Below are positions 54,815 through 64,000 of a stretch of 64,000 nucleotides of DNA, one piece after another; within the stretch, counting starts at the first letter, position 1, and each line of letters starts with the position of its first letter. A program made the position numbers and the translations under genes. The DNA comes from Ditibartonella apis (GTDB taxonomy: Bacteria > Pseudomonadota > Alphaproteobacteria > Rhizobiales > Rhizobiaceae), in contig NZ_LXYU01000001.1 of the NCBI RefSeq assembly GCF_001952075.1, forward strand, positions 310,001 through 374,000, read 5' to 3'. Under the pieces are notes generated by a model. It was not told the DNA's origin. It saw only the letters and a list, made by a program, of their open reading frames with translations, and did not search any database.

Positions 54815-56125
54815 TTACAGAATAAACCGCGACAAATCGGCATTGGCGGCAAGGTCACCCACTGCTTTTTTGACATAAGCAGCATCAACCTTGAAGGTTG
54901 TTCCCGATTTATCCGGTGCTGTGAAGGAAATTTCGTCAAGAACGCGTTCCATCACTGTTTGGAGGCGGCGGGCACCGATATTCTCTACAGTAGAGTTCAA
55001 ATCTACTGCTATATCGGCGAGAGCATCAATGGCATCATCGGTAATTTCCAGTGTCACATTTTCGGTCGCCATCAAAGCAATATATTGCTTGATCAGGCTG
55101 ACTTCCGTTTCGGTAAGGATGCGGCGGAAATCTTCCCGTGTGAGCGCATTAAGTTCGACCCTGATTGGCAAACGTCCCTGAAGCTCAGGCAAGAGATCAG
55201 AAGGTTTCGAAACGTGAAACGCACCAGACGCGATAAACAGAATATGATCGGTTTTGATTTGACCATATTTGGTAGCAACGGTTGTTCCTTCAATCAAAGG
55301 TAACAGATCGCGCTGCACACCTTCACGCGAAACACCGGCACCAAGGCCGCCTTCACGGGCTGCGATCTTGTCGATCTCGTCGATAAAGACAATGCCGTCA
55401 TTTTCAGTGGAACGAAGCGCTTCCTGAATGATCTGATCCTGATCGAGAAGTTTGTCGGACTCGTCTTCGATCAATGGTTTGAATGCATTTTTGACTGTGG
55501 TTTTCCGCGTCTTGGTGCGTCCACCCATCTTACCGAAAATATCGGACAAATTCATAATGCCCATTTGCGCGCCCGGCATACCGGGAATGTCAAATGTAGG
55601 GGCACTATTCGGGCTGTTATCGGCAACCTCTATTTCAATTTCGTTGTCATCAAGCTCGCCCTCACGCAATTTTTTGCGGAAACTGTCGCGGGTTGCAGGA
55701 CTTGCGGTTTTGCCGACCAGCGCATCCAGAACACGTTCTTCTGCGTTGATATGGGCTTTTGCTTTCACCGCTTCACGTTTTTTTTCACGGACAAGATTGA
55801 TGGCCACTTCAACAAGGTCACGAATAATCTGTTCGACATCACGGCCGACATAGCCGACCTCTGTAAACTTGGTGGCTTCAACCTTGACAAAAGGTGAACC
55901 TGCAAGTTTTGCAAGGCGGCGGGCAATTTCGGTTTTGCCAACGCCGGTCGGCCCGATCATCAGAATATTTTTCGGCATTACTTCTTCGCGCATTTCGCCT
56001 TGAAGCTGTTGACGACGCCACCGGTTGCGCAATGCTATAGCAACAGCACGCTTGGCATCTTTTTGTCCGATAATAAAGCGATCAAGCTCGGAAACTATTT
56101 CGCGGGGGGAAAATACAGAACTCAT
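54815..56125 (-). CDS. hslU: ATP-dependent protease ATPase subunit HslU
   Basis: AAA+ unfoldase of the HslUV (ClpYQ) protease. The 436-residue protein has Walker A GPTGVGKT at residues 58-65, Walker [13 protein letters not shown], the pore-loop GYVGRDVE, an inserted I-domain, and the C-terminal docking tail DLSRFIL that activates HslV. It lies 79 nt after hslV, which gives the usual hslV-hslU order. The ribosome-binding site is weak. Confidence 0.97.
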   Translation of the reverse strand: MSSVFSPREIVSELDRFIIGQKDAKRAVAIALRNRWRRQQLQGEMREEVMPKNILMIGPTGVGKTEIARRLAKLAGSPFVKVEATKFTEVGYVGRDVEQIIRDLVEVAINLVREKKREAVKAKAHINAEERVLDALVGKTASPATRDSFRKKLREGELDDNEIEIEVADNSPNSAPTFDIPGMPGAQMGIMNLSDIFGKMGGRTKTRKTTVKNAFKPLIEDESDKLLDQDQIIQEALRSTENDGIVFIDEIDKIAAREGGLGAGVSREGVQRDLLPLIEGTTVATKYGQIKTDHILFIASGAFHVSKPSDLLPELQGRLPIRVELNALTREDFRRILTETEVSLIKQYIALMATENVTLEITDDAIDALADIAVDLNSTVENIGARRLQTVMERVLDEISFTAPDKSGTTFKVDAAYVKKAVGDLAANADLSRFIL

Positions 56126-56204
56126 CTAAAAGTGCTCTCTCTTTCGCACTTCCTGTCAAGTTTAACGCTCAACCGACAAGAAGCGACATGGAAATATTCA
56201 ATCA

Positions 56205-56762
56205 TTATTCGGCATCAAGCGTTTCAACAATAAAGTTGCTATTGGTGTAAACGCAAATATCGGAAGCAATCTTCATGGCTTTGCGGGCAATTGTTTCGGC
56301 ATCCATATCGGTGTCAATAAGTGCACGCGCTGCCGAAAGAGCAAAATTACCACCCGAACCGATCGCCATAATGCCGTCTTCAGGTTCAAGCACATCACCA
56401 AGGCCTGTCAAAGCCAGCGTCACATTTTTATCGGCCACCAGCATCATCGCTTCCAATTTACGCAAATAACGATCGGTGCGCCAATCCTTGGCAAGTTCGA
56501 CACAGGCACGCATCAATTGGTCAGGATATTGTTCAAGCTTGGTTTCAAGCCGTTCAAGCAGGGTAAATGCATCGGCTGTTGCACCGGCAAAACCGGCAAT
56601 AACCGATCCATTCTTGCCGATACGGCGGACTTTTCTTGCATTACCCTTCATGATTGTCTGCCCTAATGTCACCTGTCCATCGCCGGCAATGACAACCTTA
56701 TTGCCTTTACGAACTGTAATGATGGTCGTGCCATACATTGTATCGGGCTTATGTTCTGTCAC
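56205..56762 (-). CDS. hslV: ATP-dependent protease peptidase subunit HslV
   Basis: Threonine peptidase that forms the double-hexamer core of HslUV. The 185-residue product starts at GTG (56762) seven bases after GGAG, and processing before Thr12 in [13 protein letters not shown] would expose the catalytic threonine. [10 protein letters not shown] and the conserved C-terminal [12 protein letters not shown] are present. The frame open 15 codons further upstream is rejected on ribosome-binding grounds. Confidence 0.96.
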   Translation of the reverse strand: MTEHKPDTMYGTTIITVRKGNKVVIAGDGQVTLGQTIMKGNARKVRRIGKNGSVIAGFAGATADAFTLLERLETKLEQYPDQLMRACVELAKDWRTDRYLRKLEAMMLVADKNVTLALTGLGDVLEPEDGIMAIGSGGNFALSAARALIDTDMDAETIARKAMKIASDICVYTNSNFIVETLDAE

Positions 56763-57020
56763 AAGTAAACTCCTTTTATCCACACGCTCCATCCTCGTTA
56801 AAAGCAATGAAAAGCGGCTATATAGAGTGCATATTTAGGAACTCGCACATTAAAACTCAACCATATTGACGAAGACATTTTAAAAACCTTCCCGATTTTT
56901 AAAAAAACATTCATTTTGGCAAAAGTCCGCTCGATTATAACTTGTCATCAAAGCGCATTGTTGACTTGATCAAATGCTGCTAAAGCTTGGCGAATTCAAA
57001 CTCTCAAGGGAAAACATAAA

Positions 57021-58016
57021 ATGCCATTGCCGACAGTTGCTATTGGTGCATTGGGTGGCACAATTGCCATGGTCGCCGGAACATCTGGCGGTGTGGAGCC
57101 GGAACTTTCGGCTGAACAGCTTGCAAAATCAGTTCCCGGCATTTCCGAACTTGCCACAATACATGCCAAAACATTGGCAAAACTGCCAAGCGGTTCCCTT
57201 TCCTTCAGAGTGTTATTTGATGCTCTTGATTGGGCAATTAACCAGATTGATGAAGGTGCAAAAGCTGTCATTCTGACACAAGGAACCGATACGCTTGAAG
57301 AATCAGCGTTTCTTCTTTCACTTTATTGGCAAAAGCCGCAGCCGCTCATTATAACAGGTGCTATGCGCGCACCTATGGCAGCCGGCGCCGACGGACCAGC
57401 AAATCTTTTATCTTCTTTACTCGTGGCAATAGATGAACAAAGCATCGGTCGCAGTGTCATGGTGGTGATGAATGACGAAATCCATTCCCCGTATTTTGTA
57501 AGAAAAAGTCATTCTCTCAAAGTTGAAACTTTCAAATCAGGTTTAATCGGCCCGCTTGGTGCGGTTGTCGAGGCAAAACCGGTTTTCTTCCGCTCTACCG
57601 ATAGGTTACCAAAACCGTTAAGCCAACCGAAAACGCTTGATAAAAAAGTTGCTCTCGTCGAAGCCTGCCTTTCTTCGGGAAGTGACCATCTTGAACTCGT
57701 ATTTTCAAGCGGCATTTATCAGGGCGTTGTGATTGCCGGTTTCGGATCAGGCCATGTAAGCTTCGAGGAAGCCGATATTATCAAAAATTATGCCCATAAA
57801 CTTCCGGTTATTATGGCAACACGGGCCTATAGCGGTCCAACGAGTGAGAAAACCTATGGCTATAAAGGATCTGAAATCGATCTGATGAGAGGCGGCGTGC
57901 TGATGGGCGGTTGGCTTTCGCCCTTAAAAGCGCGGCTTTTATTATGGGCTCTTCTTTCAGCCGGTCATGATAAAGAGGAAATTGAAAAAGAATGGAAACA
58001 CTGGCAAATCGGCTAG
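57021..58016 (+). CDS. L-asparaginase
   Basis: Hydrolyses asparagine to aspartate and ammonia. The 331-residue protein is of the bacterial type I/II family: the nucleophile Thr14 lies in ALGGTIAM, the second catalytic threonine is in LTQGTDTLEE (Thr89, Asp90), and the lysine-containing segment VRKSHSLKVETF follows. No signal peptide is seen, so it is probably cytoplasmic. AGGGA precedes the ATG. The gene separates hslV from the his operon, which are close neighbours in many relatives. Confidence 0.93.
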   Translation: MPLPTVAIGALGGTIAMVAGTSGGVEPELSAEQLAKSVPGISELATIHAKTLAKLPSGSLSFRVLFDALDWAINQIDEGAKAVILTQGTDTLEESAFLLSLYWQKPQPLIITGAMRAPMAAGADGPANLLSSLLVAIDEQSIGRSVMVVMNDEIHSPYFVRKSHSLKVETFKSGLIGPLGAVVEAKPVFFRSTDRLPKPLSQPKTLDKKVALVEACLSSGSDHLELVFSSGIYQGVVIAGFGSGHVSFEEADIIKNYAHKLPVIMATRAYSGPTSEKTYGYKGSEIDLMRGGVLMGGWLSPLKARLLLWALLSAGHDKEEIEKEWKHWQIG

Positions 58017-58234
58017 ATGATAAAAAACTGCTTAAAGTCACAAAACCGATTGATTGATGAAAAAGACGTGAAAGCAATTGGATATTTTGCACGAATGATT
58101 TAACATTGCTACTTCAAAAGTGACGCTGGCAAAGCTTATAAATAATACTGCTTCATTAAGTCTTGTACTCATCGTCAGGTTTTGAAAATGACAACAAGTG
58201 GAGCATCTTTCAAGCTTCTTGGAACGGGAACAAA

Positions 58235-58831
58235 ATGACGCGCTCAGCAACGATAAAACGCAAAACCAACGAGACAGATATTTCGGTTTCGGTCAATCTT
58301 GACGGGACAGGAACATTCGAGATCGATACCGGAGTAGGTTTTTTCAATCATATGTTGGAACAACTTTCCCGCCATTCATTGATCGATATGAAAATCAAGG
58401 CTGTCGGCGACACCTATATTGACGATCATCACACCGTTGAAGATTGCGGAATTGCGTTGGGCGAAGCCGTCAAACAGGCTTTGGGGGAACGGCGCGGCAT
58501 TCGCCGTTATGCTTCGCTTGATCTTGCGATGGATGAAACCTGCACGAGAGCGGCCATTGATGTATCCGGACGCCCGTATCTCATTTTCAAGGTTGAATTT
58601 CCGACACAAAAAATCGGTTCGTTCGATACCGAATTGGTCAGAGAGTTTTTTCAGGCTTTTTCCCAGCATGCCGGAATTACGCTTCACATTGTCAATCATT
58701 ACGGTTTGAATAGCCACCATATAGCCGAGACCGCATTCAAATCGGTAGCACGCGTTTTACGTGCTGCAATCGAGGAAGACCCGCGCCAGAAAAACGCTGT
58801 GCCCTCGACCAAGGGCACTTTGAAAGGCTAA
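58235..58831 (+). CDS. hisB: Imidazoleglycerol-phosphate dehydratase
   Basis: Dehydrates imidazole glycerol phosphate to imidazole acetol phosphate in histidine synthesis. The 198-residue monofunctional enzyme shows the metal-binding blocks [30 protein letters not shown], and [12 protein letters not shown]. The ATG at 58235 has GGGA upstream, so the 24-codon longer frame is not used. It is first in the hisB-H-A-F-E operon. Confidence 0.97.
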   Translation: MTRSATIKRKTNETDISVSVNLDGTGTFEIDTGVGFFNHMLEQLSRHSLIDMKIKAVGDTYIDDHHTVEDCGIALGEAVKQALGERRGIRRYASLDLAMDETCTRAAIDVSGRPYLIFKVEFPTQKIGSFDTELVREFFQAFSQHAGITLHIVNHYGLNSHHIAETAFKSVARVLRAAIEEDPRQKNAVPSTKGTLKG

Positions 58832-58835
58832 TAAA

Positions 58836-59486
58836 ATGCAGGTCGCAATTATCGACTACGGCTCCGGCAATTTACGCTCGGCCACAAAAGCTTTCGAGCG
58901 TGCAAGCCATGACCATGGCATAAACGCGGATATTATCCTCACCAATCGGGCAGAAGATGTTATAAAAGCCGACCGCGTGGTTTTGCCAGGCGTCGGTGCC
59001 TATGCGGATTGTCGGGCAGGACTGGATGCCGTTCAGGGAATGGTTGAAGCTTTGAATGAACGGGTGCTCAAAGGTGGTTATCCCTTTATGGGGATTTGCG
59101 TCGGTATGCAGCTCATGGCTTCGCGCGGAATGGAAAAAACAGTCACCAACGGGCTTAACTGGATTAAAGGTGACGTTACTTTGATAAAGCCTCAAGACGA
59201 TGCTTTGAAAGTGCCTCAGATCGGCTGGAACACTCTCGAATTGAAACGGAGCCATCCGCTATTTTCCGGCATCCGCACGGGTGAACACGGGCTTCACGCC
59301 TATTTTGTCCATTCCTATCAACTTAATTGTCAAAATCCTGATGAATTATTGGCGGTAACCGATTATGGAGGGCCGGTCACAGCAGCAGTTATCCGCGACA
59401 ATATGTTCGGGACACAATTTCATCCGGAGAAAAGCCAGCGTCTCGGCCTTCAACTCATTGCCAATTTTCTGGAATGGAAACCATGA
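58836..59486 (+). CDS. hisH: Imidazole glycerol phosphate synthase glutaminase subunit HisH
   Basis: Supplies ammonia from glutamine to HisF. The 216-residue class I amidotransferase has the nucleophile Cys88 in GICVGMQ and the His196/Glu198 pair in QFHPEKSQ. It starts 4 nt after hisB and overlaps hisA by an ATGA. Confidence 0.97.
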   Translation: MQVAIIDYGSGNLRSATKAFERASHDHGINADIILTNRAEDVIKADRVVLPGVGAYADCRAGLDAVQGMVEALNERVLKGGYPFMGICVGMQLMASRGMEKTVTNGLNWIKGDVTLIKPQDDALKVPQIGWNTLELKRSHPLFSGIRTGEHGLHAYFVHSYQLNCQNPDELLAVTDYGGPVTAAVIRDNMFGTQFHPEKSQRLGLQLIANFLEWKP

Positions 59487-60241
59487 TTCTTTACCCTGCA
59501 ATCGATCTCAAAGACGGGTTTTGCGTTCGTTTAAAACTCGGCGATATGAATAAGGCAACTGTTTATAGTGCCGATCCTGCCGCACAAGCCCACCACTTCC
59601 AGTCGGAAGGTTTCAAATGGCTTCACGTTGTTGATCTCAACGGTGCATTTGAAGGCGTCACAGTCAACGGTTCGGCCGTTGATGCGATATTGCGCGCAAC
59701 GACAAACCCAGTCCAGCTTGGTGGTGGTATCAGAACCCTTACCCATATCGAAAACTGGCTGGAAAAGGGTCTCGCCCGCGTAATTCTTGGCACTGTTGCC
59801 GTCAGAAATCCGCAACTGGTTCGCGAGGCTTGCAAACTTTTTCCGGGAAAAATTGCTGTCGGCATTGATGCCCGCGGTGGCAAAGTCGCCGTGGAAGGGT
59901 GGGCTGAAGAGTCCGAACTTTCCACCCTTGAACTGGCAAAGCGTTTTGAAGGTGCGGGCGTTGCCGCCATTATCTATACCGATATTGATCGCGATGGGAT
60001 CCTCACCGGTATCAACTGGAATTCGACCCTTGATCTTGCCCGTTCTGTTTCAATTCCGGTTATTGCTTCCGGCGGTCTTGCATCAATGGAGGATATCAAA
60101 CGGCTTTGTTCACCCGATGCTTCCATATTGAATGGTGCCATTTCCGGACGTGCTCTTTATGATGGGCATATTGATGCAAAAGAAGCATTGGCATTGATTG
60201 ACGAGGCAAATAAAAATGCCGGAAAGAGTGGGCAATCATGA
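59483..60241 (+). CDS. hisA: ProFAR isomerase HisA
   Basis: Amadori isomerase of histidine synthesis, a TIM barrel of 252 residues. The catalytic aspartates are Asp8 in YPAIDLKDG and Asp129 in [17 protein letters not shown] and IASGGLAS are the phosphate-binding loops. The ATG at 59483 overlaps the hisH stop, and its stop overlaps hisF (ATGA at both ends). Confidence 0.97.
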   Translation: MILYPAIDLKDGFCVRLKLGDMNKATVYSADPAAQAHHFQSEGFKWLHVVDLNGAFEGVTVNGSAVDAILRATTNPVQLGGGIRTLTHIENWLEKGLARVILGTVAVRNPQLVREACKLFPGKIAVGIDARGGKVAVEGWAEESELSTLELAKRFEGAGVAAIIYTDIDRDGILTGINWNSTLDLARSVSIPVIASGGLASMEDIKRLCSPDASILNGAISGRALYDGHIDAKEALALIDEANKNAGKSGQS

Positions 60242-61032
60242 CGCTCAAAGCGCGTATTATTCCTTGTCTTGATGTCAAAGACGGACGTGTGGTCAAAGGG
60301 ATCAACTTTGTTGATCTCGTTGATGCCGGTGATCCGGTTGAAGTCGCAAAAGCCTATGACAGCGCCGGTGCCGATGAATTGTGTTTTCTTGATATTACAG
60401 CAAGCAGCGACAATCGCGAAACATTGTTCGATGTTGTCGCCCGCACGGCTGACCAATGTTTCATGCCTGTCACTGTTGGCGGAGGTGTGCGCACTGTCAA
60501 TGACATTCGCAAACTTCTGCTTGCCGGTGCCGACAAGGTGTCGATAAACACCGCCGCTGTTAAAAACCCCGATTTTGTAGCCGAAGCGGCCGATAAATTC
60601 GGCAACCAATGTATTGTAGTTGCCATTGATGCCAAAGAAGTCGCAAACGATGGCAAAAACCGGCATTGGGAAATTTATACGCACGGAGGGAGGCGCCCGA
60701 CCGGCATTGATGCAATCGAATTTGCCCGTCTTGTTGAAAAAAAAGGTGCCGGTGAAATTCTGCTTACCTCTATGGATCGTGACGGGACAAAAGAAGGCTA
60801 TGACATTACTTTGACCCGCACCCTTGCCGATGCAGTGGACGTTCCCGTTATCGCGTCGGGTGGGGTCGGAACACTCGACCATCTTGTGGCCGGTATTCGT
60901 GACGGACATGCAACGGCAGTGCTTGCCGCATCGATTTTCCATTTCGGAACCTATAGCATCGGCGAAGCAAAACACTATATGGCAAAAGCCGGCATTCCTG
61001 TACGCATGGATGAATTTGGAGAAGGTGAATGA
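60238..61032 (+). CDS. hisF: Imidazole glycerol phosphate synthase cyclase subunit HisF
   Basis: TIM-barrel cyclase that uses ammonia from HisH to form IGP and AICAR. The 264-residue product has Asp12 in IPCLDVKDG and Asp131 in VVAIDAKE as the catalytic acids, and VTVGGGVRT and IASGGVGT as phosphate loops. ATGA overlaps couple it to hisA and hisE. Confidence 0.98.
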   Translation: MTLKARIIPCLDVKDGRVVKGINFVDLVDAGDPVEVAKAYDSAGADELCFLDITASSDNRETLFDVVARTADQCFMPVTVGGGVRTVNDIRKLLLAGADKVSINTAAVKNPDFVAEAADKFGNQCIVVAIDAKEVANDGKNRHWEIYTHGGRRPTGIDAIEFARLVEKKGAGEILLTSMDRDGTKEGYDITLTRTLADAVDVPVIASGGVGTLDHLVAGIRDGHATAVLAASIFHFGTYSIGEAKHYMAKAGIPVRMDEFGEGE

Positions 61033-61352
61033 CTGATTTTAGCTTGCATAGCCTTGAAAATACCATTGCCAAACGGGCAGTGGTTGACGATGGCAGTTCC
61101 TATACGGCAAGCCTCGTAAAAAAGGGAATGGGGCGTGCTGCCAAAAAAATGGGGGAGGAAGCTGTTGAAACTGTTATCGCCTCTCTTGATGAAGACGACA
61201 AACATTTCATCAGCGAGAGTGCCGACCTTATCTATCATTTGCTGGTTATGTGGCATATCCGCGGAATAAAGCTTGATGACGTCATCAAAGAGCTTGAAAG
61301 ACGCACCGCACAATCGGGACTTGAGGAAAAGGCGTCCAGAAAGAATGGGTAA
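61029..61352 (+). CDS. hisE: Phosphoribosyl-ATP pyrophosphatase
   Basis: Second step of histidine synthesis, hydrolysing PR-ATP to PR-AMP. The 107-residue MazG-like helical protein includes [13 protein letters not shown] and [13 protein letters not shown]. It is separate from HisI, as is usual in alphaproteobacteria. It overlaps hisF by ATGA and coaA by 8 nt. Confidence 0.96.
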   Translation: MTDFSLHSLENTIAKRAVVDDGSSYTASLVKKGMGRAAKKMGEEAVETVIASLDEDDKHFISESADLIYHLLVMWHIRGIKLDDVIKELERRTAQSGLEEKASRKNG

Positions 61353-62340
61353 CGCGTTGAAGCCTGCCAGTCAGTCCGGCGACCTTGGTGACTTCGTTTT
61401 CGGAAGATATTCACCCTACAGTGTTTTCACTGCTTACGAATGGTCTGTCTTTCGTGCCGATACGCCGTTGACCCTGACATTTGACGAGGTCAAACGGTTA
61501 CGCTCTATCGGCGATCCGATCGACCTTCAGGAAGTTCAACGTATTTATCTTTCTCTATCCCGTTTGCTTTCGACCCATGTCGAAGCAATCCAGACTTTAT
61601 TCCAGAAAAGAAAGCGGTTTTTGCGCACACAAAACACTGCAAAAACACCTTTTATTATCGGGATTGCCGGTTCGGTTGCAGTTGGTAAATCAACCACCGC
61701 GCGCATCCTGCAAGAGCTCCTTAAACGCTGGCCATCAAGCCCCAAGGTAGATTTGATAACAACCGACGGTTTTCTCTATCCCAATGCAGTCCTGAAGGCT
61801 GAAAACAGGATGGACAGAAAGGGGTTTCCCGATTCTTATGATGTCGGCAAACTTTTGCGCTTTCTTTCTGCTATCAAAGCAGGTATGGGCGATGTTGTAG
61901 CGCCACTTTATTCCCACGCAGCCTATGATGTTTTGCCAAATGAGCAAATTGTTGTCGACCGGCCGGATATTCTCATTGTCGAAGGTATTAACGTGCTTCA
62001 GGTCAGAGATTTACCGCGTGACGGAAAAGCTGTGCCTTTTGTTTCCGATTTTTTCGATTTTTCTATCTATATCGATGCAAAAACCGAAATCATCCGTCAT
62101 TGGTATATGGAGCGGTTTCGCCGTTTCAGACTCACAGCATTCCAGAAGCCCGATTCATATTTCCATCGTTATGCAAAAATGACGGAAAATGAAGCCATGG
62201 CCGTTGCCGAAACGCTTTGGAACACAATCAATTTGAAAAATCTTGAAGAAAATATTCTGCCAACAAGACCACGCGCCGATCTTATTTTGCGCAAGGGCAG
62301 CGATCATCTGGTGGAATATGTTGCGCTTAGAAAATTATAG
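61345..62340 (+). CDS. coaA: Type I pantothenate kinase
   Basis: First committed step of coenzyme A synthesis. The 331-residue P-loop kinase has [15 protein letters not shown] near residues 106-120, [12 protein letters not shown] and the C-terminal RADLILRKG. The ATG at 61345 lies 8 nt inside hisE, coupling coaA to the his operon as in other Rhizobiales. The longer frame is rejected because it runs deep into hisE. Confidence 0.96.
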   Translation: MGNALKPASQSGDLGDFVFGRYSPYSVFTAYEWSVFRADTPLTLTFDEVKRLRSIGDPIDLQEVQRIYLSLSRLLSTHVEAIQTLFQKRKRFLRTQNTAKTPFIIGIAGSVAVGKSTTARILQELLKRWPSSPKVDLITTDGFLYPNAVLKAENRMDRKGFPDSYDVGKLLRFLSAIKAGMGDVVAPLYSHAAYDVLPNEQIVVDRPDILIVEGINVLQVRDLPRDGKAVPFVSDFFDFSIYIDAKTEIIRHWYMERFRRFRLTAFQKPDSYFHRYAKMTENEAMAVAETLWNTINLKNLEENILPTRPRADLILRKGSDHLVEYVALRKL

Positions 62341-62347
62341 GTGAATT

Positions 62348-63739
62348 ATGTCGCGAATATTGGCTCCGATAACGTCTTGTCCGATTGAATTTACAACAGA
62401 ACAATCCGAACACAGCCACCCGATCATTCTGGTTGCCGAAAATGATGAATCCTTTGCTTCCGAAGACCCCGTTGCAGCCTCGTGGGCAAAAGCCAACCAC
62501 TTCACCGGAAAAAGCGGTGACATATTGGTGGTTCCTGATAATGACGGGACGGCTTCCAGAGCCTACCTTGGAGCGGGCGACGGCAGCGATGCCTTTATAA
62601 CCGGAAATTTGTTTAAACAATTGCCGGAAGGTGAATGGTATTTTGCCAATTTGCCGGAAAACCCGCTTAATCTTTTTCTGGGACTTGGGTTAGGAAGCTA
62701 TAAATTCAGCAGATATCTTCAAACCGAAGGCCACAAAAAACTAAAATTCACCCTTCCGGAAAATATTGACCGCAGTGAACTCAAACGCCTTGTTGAAACA
62801 ACATTTTTTGTACGCGATCTCATCAATACACCTACCAATGACATGCAGCCCGACACGATCGAGGAGGCAATACGCCAATTGGGAAGAACTTACGGTGCGA
62901 ATGTTACAAGTATCTGGGGGGATGATCTTCTCAAACAGAATTTCCCGATGGTTCATGCTGTCGGCCGTGCCGGCTCGGTAGCCCCGCGCATTATCGATCT
63001 TCGCTGGGGAGAAGTGAACCGCCCGAAAGTGACTTTGGTGGGAAAAGGGGTTGCTTTCGATAGTGGCGGCCTTGATATAAAATCCGCAAACGGCATGTTA
63101 TTGATGAAAAAAGATATGGGGGGAGCTGCCAATGTTATGGGGCTTGCCAGACTCATCATGGATGCAAAACTCCCTGTCCAGTTACGACTTATCGTTCCCG
63201 CTGTTGAAAATTCGATTTCGGGAAATGCCTTTCGCCCCGGTGATGTTTTAAAAAGCAGAAAAGGCTTGACCGTCGAAATCGGCAATACCGATGCAGAAGG
63301 GCGGCTTATTCTGGCTGATGCACTTGCCTTTGGCGACGAAGACAAGCCTGATTATCTTTTCGACATGGCAACCTTGACAGGTGCAGCACGTGTTGCATTA
63401 GGACCGGACGTTCCGCCATTTTATTGCAATAACGGGGATCTCGGCCGGGAAATTTCGACACTTTCGCTCAATATTCAGGATCCGTTGTGGCAATTGCCGC
63501 TCTGGAAACCCTATCAGAAAAAACTTTCCTCCCGCATTGCCGATCTCAATAATGTAACAACCGACGGATTTGCCGGCTCTATTACGGCTGCTTTATTTTT
63601 GCAAAAATTCGTCGATCAGGCGGTAAACTGGGCGCATTTTGATATTTATGGCTGGACACCTGCCGAAAAACCGGCATTTCCGATTGGTGGCGAAGCTCAA
63701 GGAATTCGTACGCTTTACACATTTCTGAAAGGCCTTTGA
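62348..63739 (+). CDS. Leucyl aminopeptidase family protein (M17)
   Basis: Cytosolic metalloexopeptidase of 463 residues. The M17 catalytic blocks are intact: GKGVAFDSGGLDIK, MLLMKKDMGGAA and the signature NTDAEGRLILADAL near residue 314. The N-terminal domain is shorter and less conserved than in PepA, as in the alphaproteobacterial subgroup. AGGTGA precedes the ATG, 7 nt after coaA. Its stop overlaps the start of the next gene by one base (TGATG). Confidence 0.93.
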   Translation: MSRILAPITSCPIEFTTEQSEHSHPIILVAENDESFASEDPVAASWAKANHFTGKSGDILVVPDNDGTASRAYLGAGDGSDAFITGNLFKQLPEGEWYFANLPENPLNLFLGLGLGSYKFSRYLQTEGHKKLKFTLPENIDRSELKRLVETTFFVRDLINTPTNDMQPDTIEEAIRQLGRTYGANVTSIWGDDLLKQNFPMVHAVGRAGSVAPRIIDLRWGEVNRPKVTLVGKGVAFDSGGLDIKSANGMLLMKKDMGGAANVMGLARLIMDAKLPVQLRLIVPAVENSISGNAFRPGDVLKSRKGLTVEIGNTDAEGRLILADALAFGDEDKPDYLFDMATLTGAARVALGPDVPPFYCNNGDLGREISTLSLNIQDPLWQLPLWKPYQKKLSSRIADLNNVTTDGFAGSITAALFLQKFVDQAVNWAHFDIYGWTPAEKPAFPIGGEAQGIRTLYTFLKGL

Positions 63740-64000
63740 TGGATAAACTTGATCCGCGTCTTCATGCTTATCGCCCTGACCTTGCCGACGAATGTTTGCG
63801 TGGCAAAGTCGAAGCGCGACAATTTGTGGCCGGCTCTTTGAAGCGCATTGTTGCGCCTGTTGCTGCTCTTTACAAAGTTCCGGACGCGCTGTCAGAGCGG
63901 CAAAGCGAATGTCTTTTCGGCGAGGATGTAAAAGTATTTGACGAAAAAAACGGGTTTTGCTGGGTTCAAGCTCAACAGGATGGCTATGTCGGCTACATCG
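63739..64000 (+). CDS. NlpC/P60-type peptidase, N-terminal part (cut by window end)
   Basis: The last 262 bases encode 87 residues beginning MDKLDPRLHAYRPDLADECL, then a segment VAPVAALYKVPDALSERQSE that looks like the SH3 domain of the C40 peptidases paired with leucyl aminopeptidase in Rhizobiales. The catalytic NlpC/P60 domain would lie beyond the window, so the call rests on the N-terminus and the one-base coupling to the aminopeptidase gene. Such enzymes cleave peptidoglycan peptides. Confidence 0.7.
   Translation, partial: MDKLDPRLHAYRPDLADECLRGKVEARQFVAGSLKRIVAPVAALYKVPDALSERQSECLFGEDVKVFDEKNGFCWVQAQQDGYVGYI

Noticed and set aside
1-64000. CRISPR arrays, tRNA or rRNA genes, prophage or insertion sequences
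   Set aside because: I found no regularly spaced repeats, cloverleaf-like or rRNA-like sequences, transposase or phage proteins in the window by eye.

Overview
The window reads as ordinary chromosome of a moderately AT-rich alphaproteobacterium of the order Rhizobiales (Hyphomicrobiales). Several things point there: AddAB rather than RecBCD, a TsaE/phosphotransferase fusion, a SOS mutagenesis cassette (imuA-imuB-dnaE2) behind a GTTC-N7-GTTC LexA site, an IalB-family protein beside rlmN, the lptC-lptA-lptB/rpoN/hpf/ptsN block, and hslU-hslV followed by hisB-hisH-hisA-hisF-hisE-coaA. Base composition and the IalB-like protein suggest a Bartonella relative that has kept histidine synthesis, such as the bee-gut group. 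That genus-level guess is inference. I saw no rRNA, tRNA, CRISPR array, prophage or insertion sequence.

Layout. (1) 0.2-13.4 kb, minus strand: ahcY, then a PAS sensor kinase, tsaE-amgK, murU-like, addB and addA joined by 4-nt overlaps or tiny gaps, then trxA and a terminator. AhcY clears S-adenosylhomocysteine and has a near-perfect palindrome upstream that looks like a SahR site. The AmgK-like domain plus the MurU-like enzyme would form a cell-wall sugar salvage pair. (2) 13.7-20.6 kb, plus strand: rfbA-rfbC-rfbB-rfbD (dTDP-L-rhamnose synthesis), then an FkbM-type methyltransferase and two glycosyltransferases that are clearly more AT-rich. This looks like an inserted surface-polysaccharide locus. 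(3) 20.6-27.9 kb, minus: thpR, tamB, tamA. (4) 28.2-36.3 kb: comM facing the LexA-controlled imuA-imuB-dnaE2 operon. (5) 36.3-40.1 kb: a DUF1232 protein, an IalB-family secreted protein, rlmN and two uncharacterised membrane proteins. (6) 40.3-46.2 kb, minus: ptsN, hpf, rpoN, then an unusually AT-rich gene-free stretch, then lptB-lptA-lptC. (7) 46.6-50.1 kb, plus: ihfB-lapA, two RNA-methyltransferase-like genes and lspA.

(8) 50.8-54.7 kb: an orphan OlsB-like acyltransferase, a PheC-like periplasmic protein with a His-rich tail, and a LysR regulator divergent from a YeiH-type transporter, with a clean dyad operator between them. (9) 54.8-56.8 kb, minus: hslU, hslV. (10) 57.0-64.0 kb, plus: asparaginase, the translationally coupled his operon with coaA, leucyl aminopeptidase, and a NlpC/P60-type gene cut by the window edge.

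No obviously new multi-gene system is visible. The more unusual items are the 9% GC island between rpoN and lptB, the composite rhamnose/FkbM/glycosyltransferase locus, the OlsB-like orphan whose ribosome-binding site lies in a hairpin loop, and several unassigned palindromic operators. Start codons were reset to sites with good ribosome-binding sequences where the longest frame was implausible; the reason is given in each entry.
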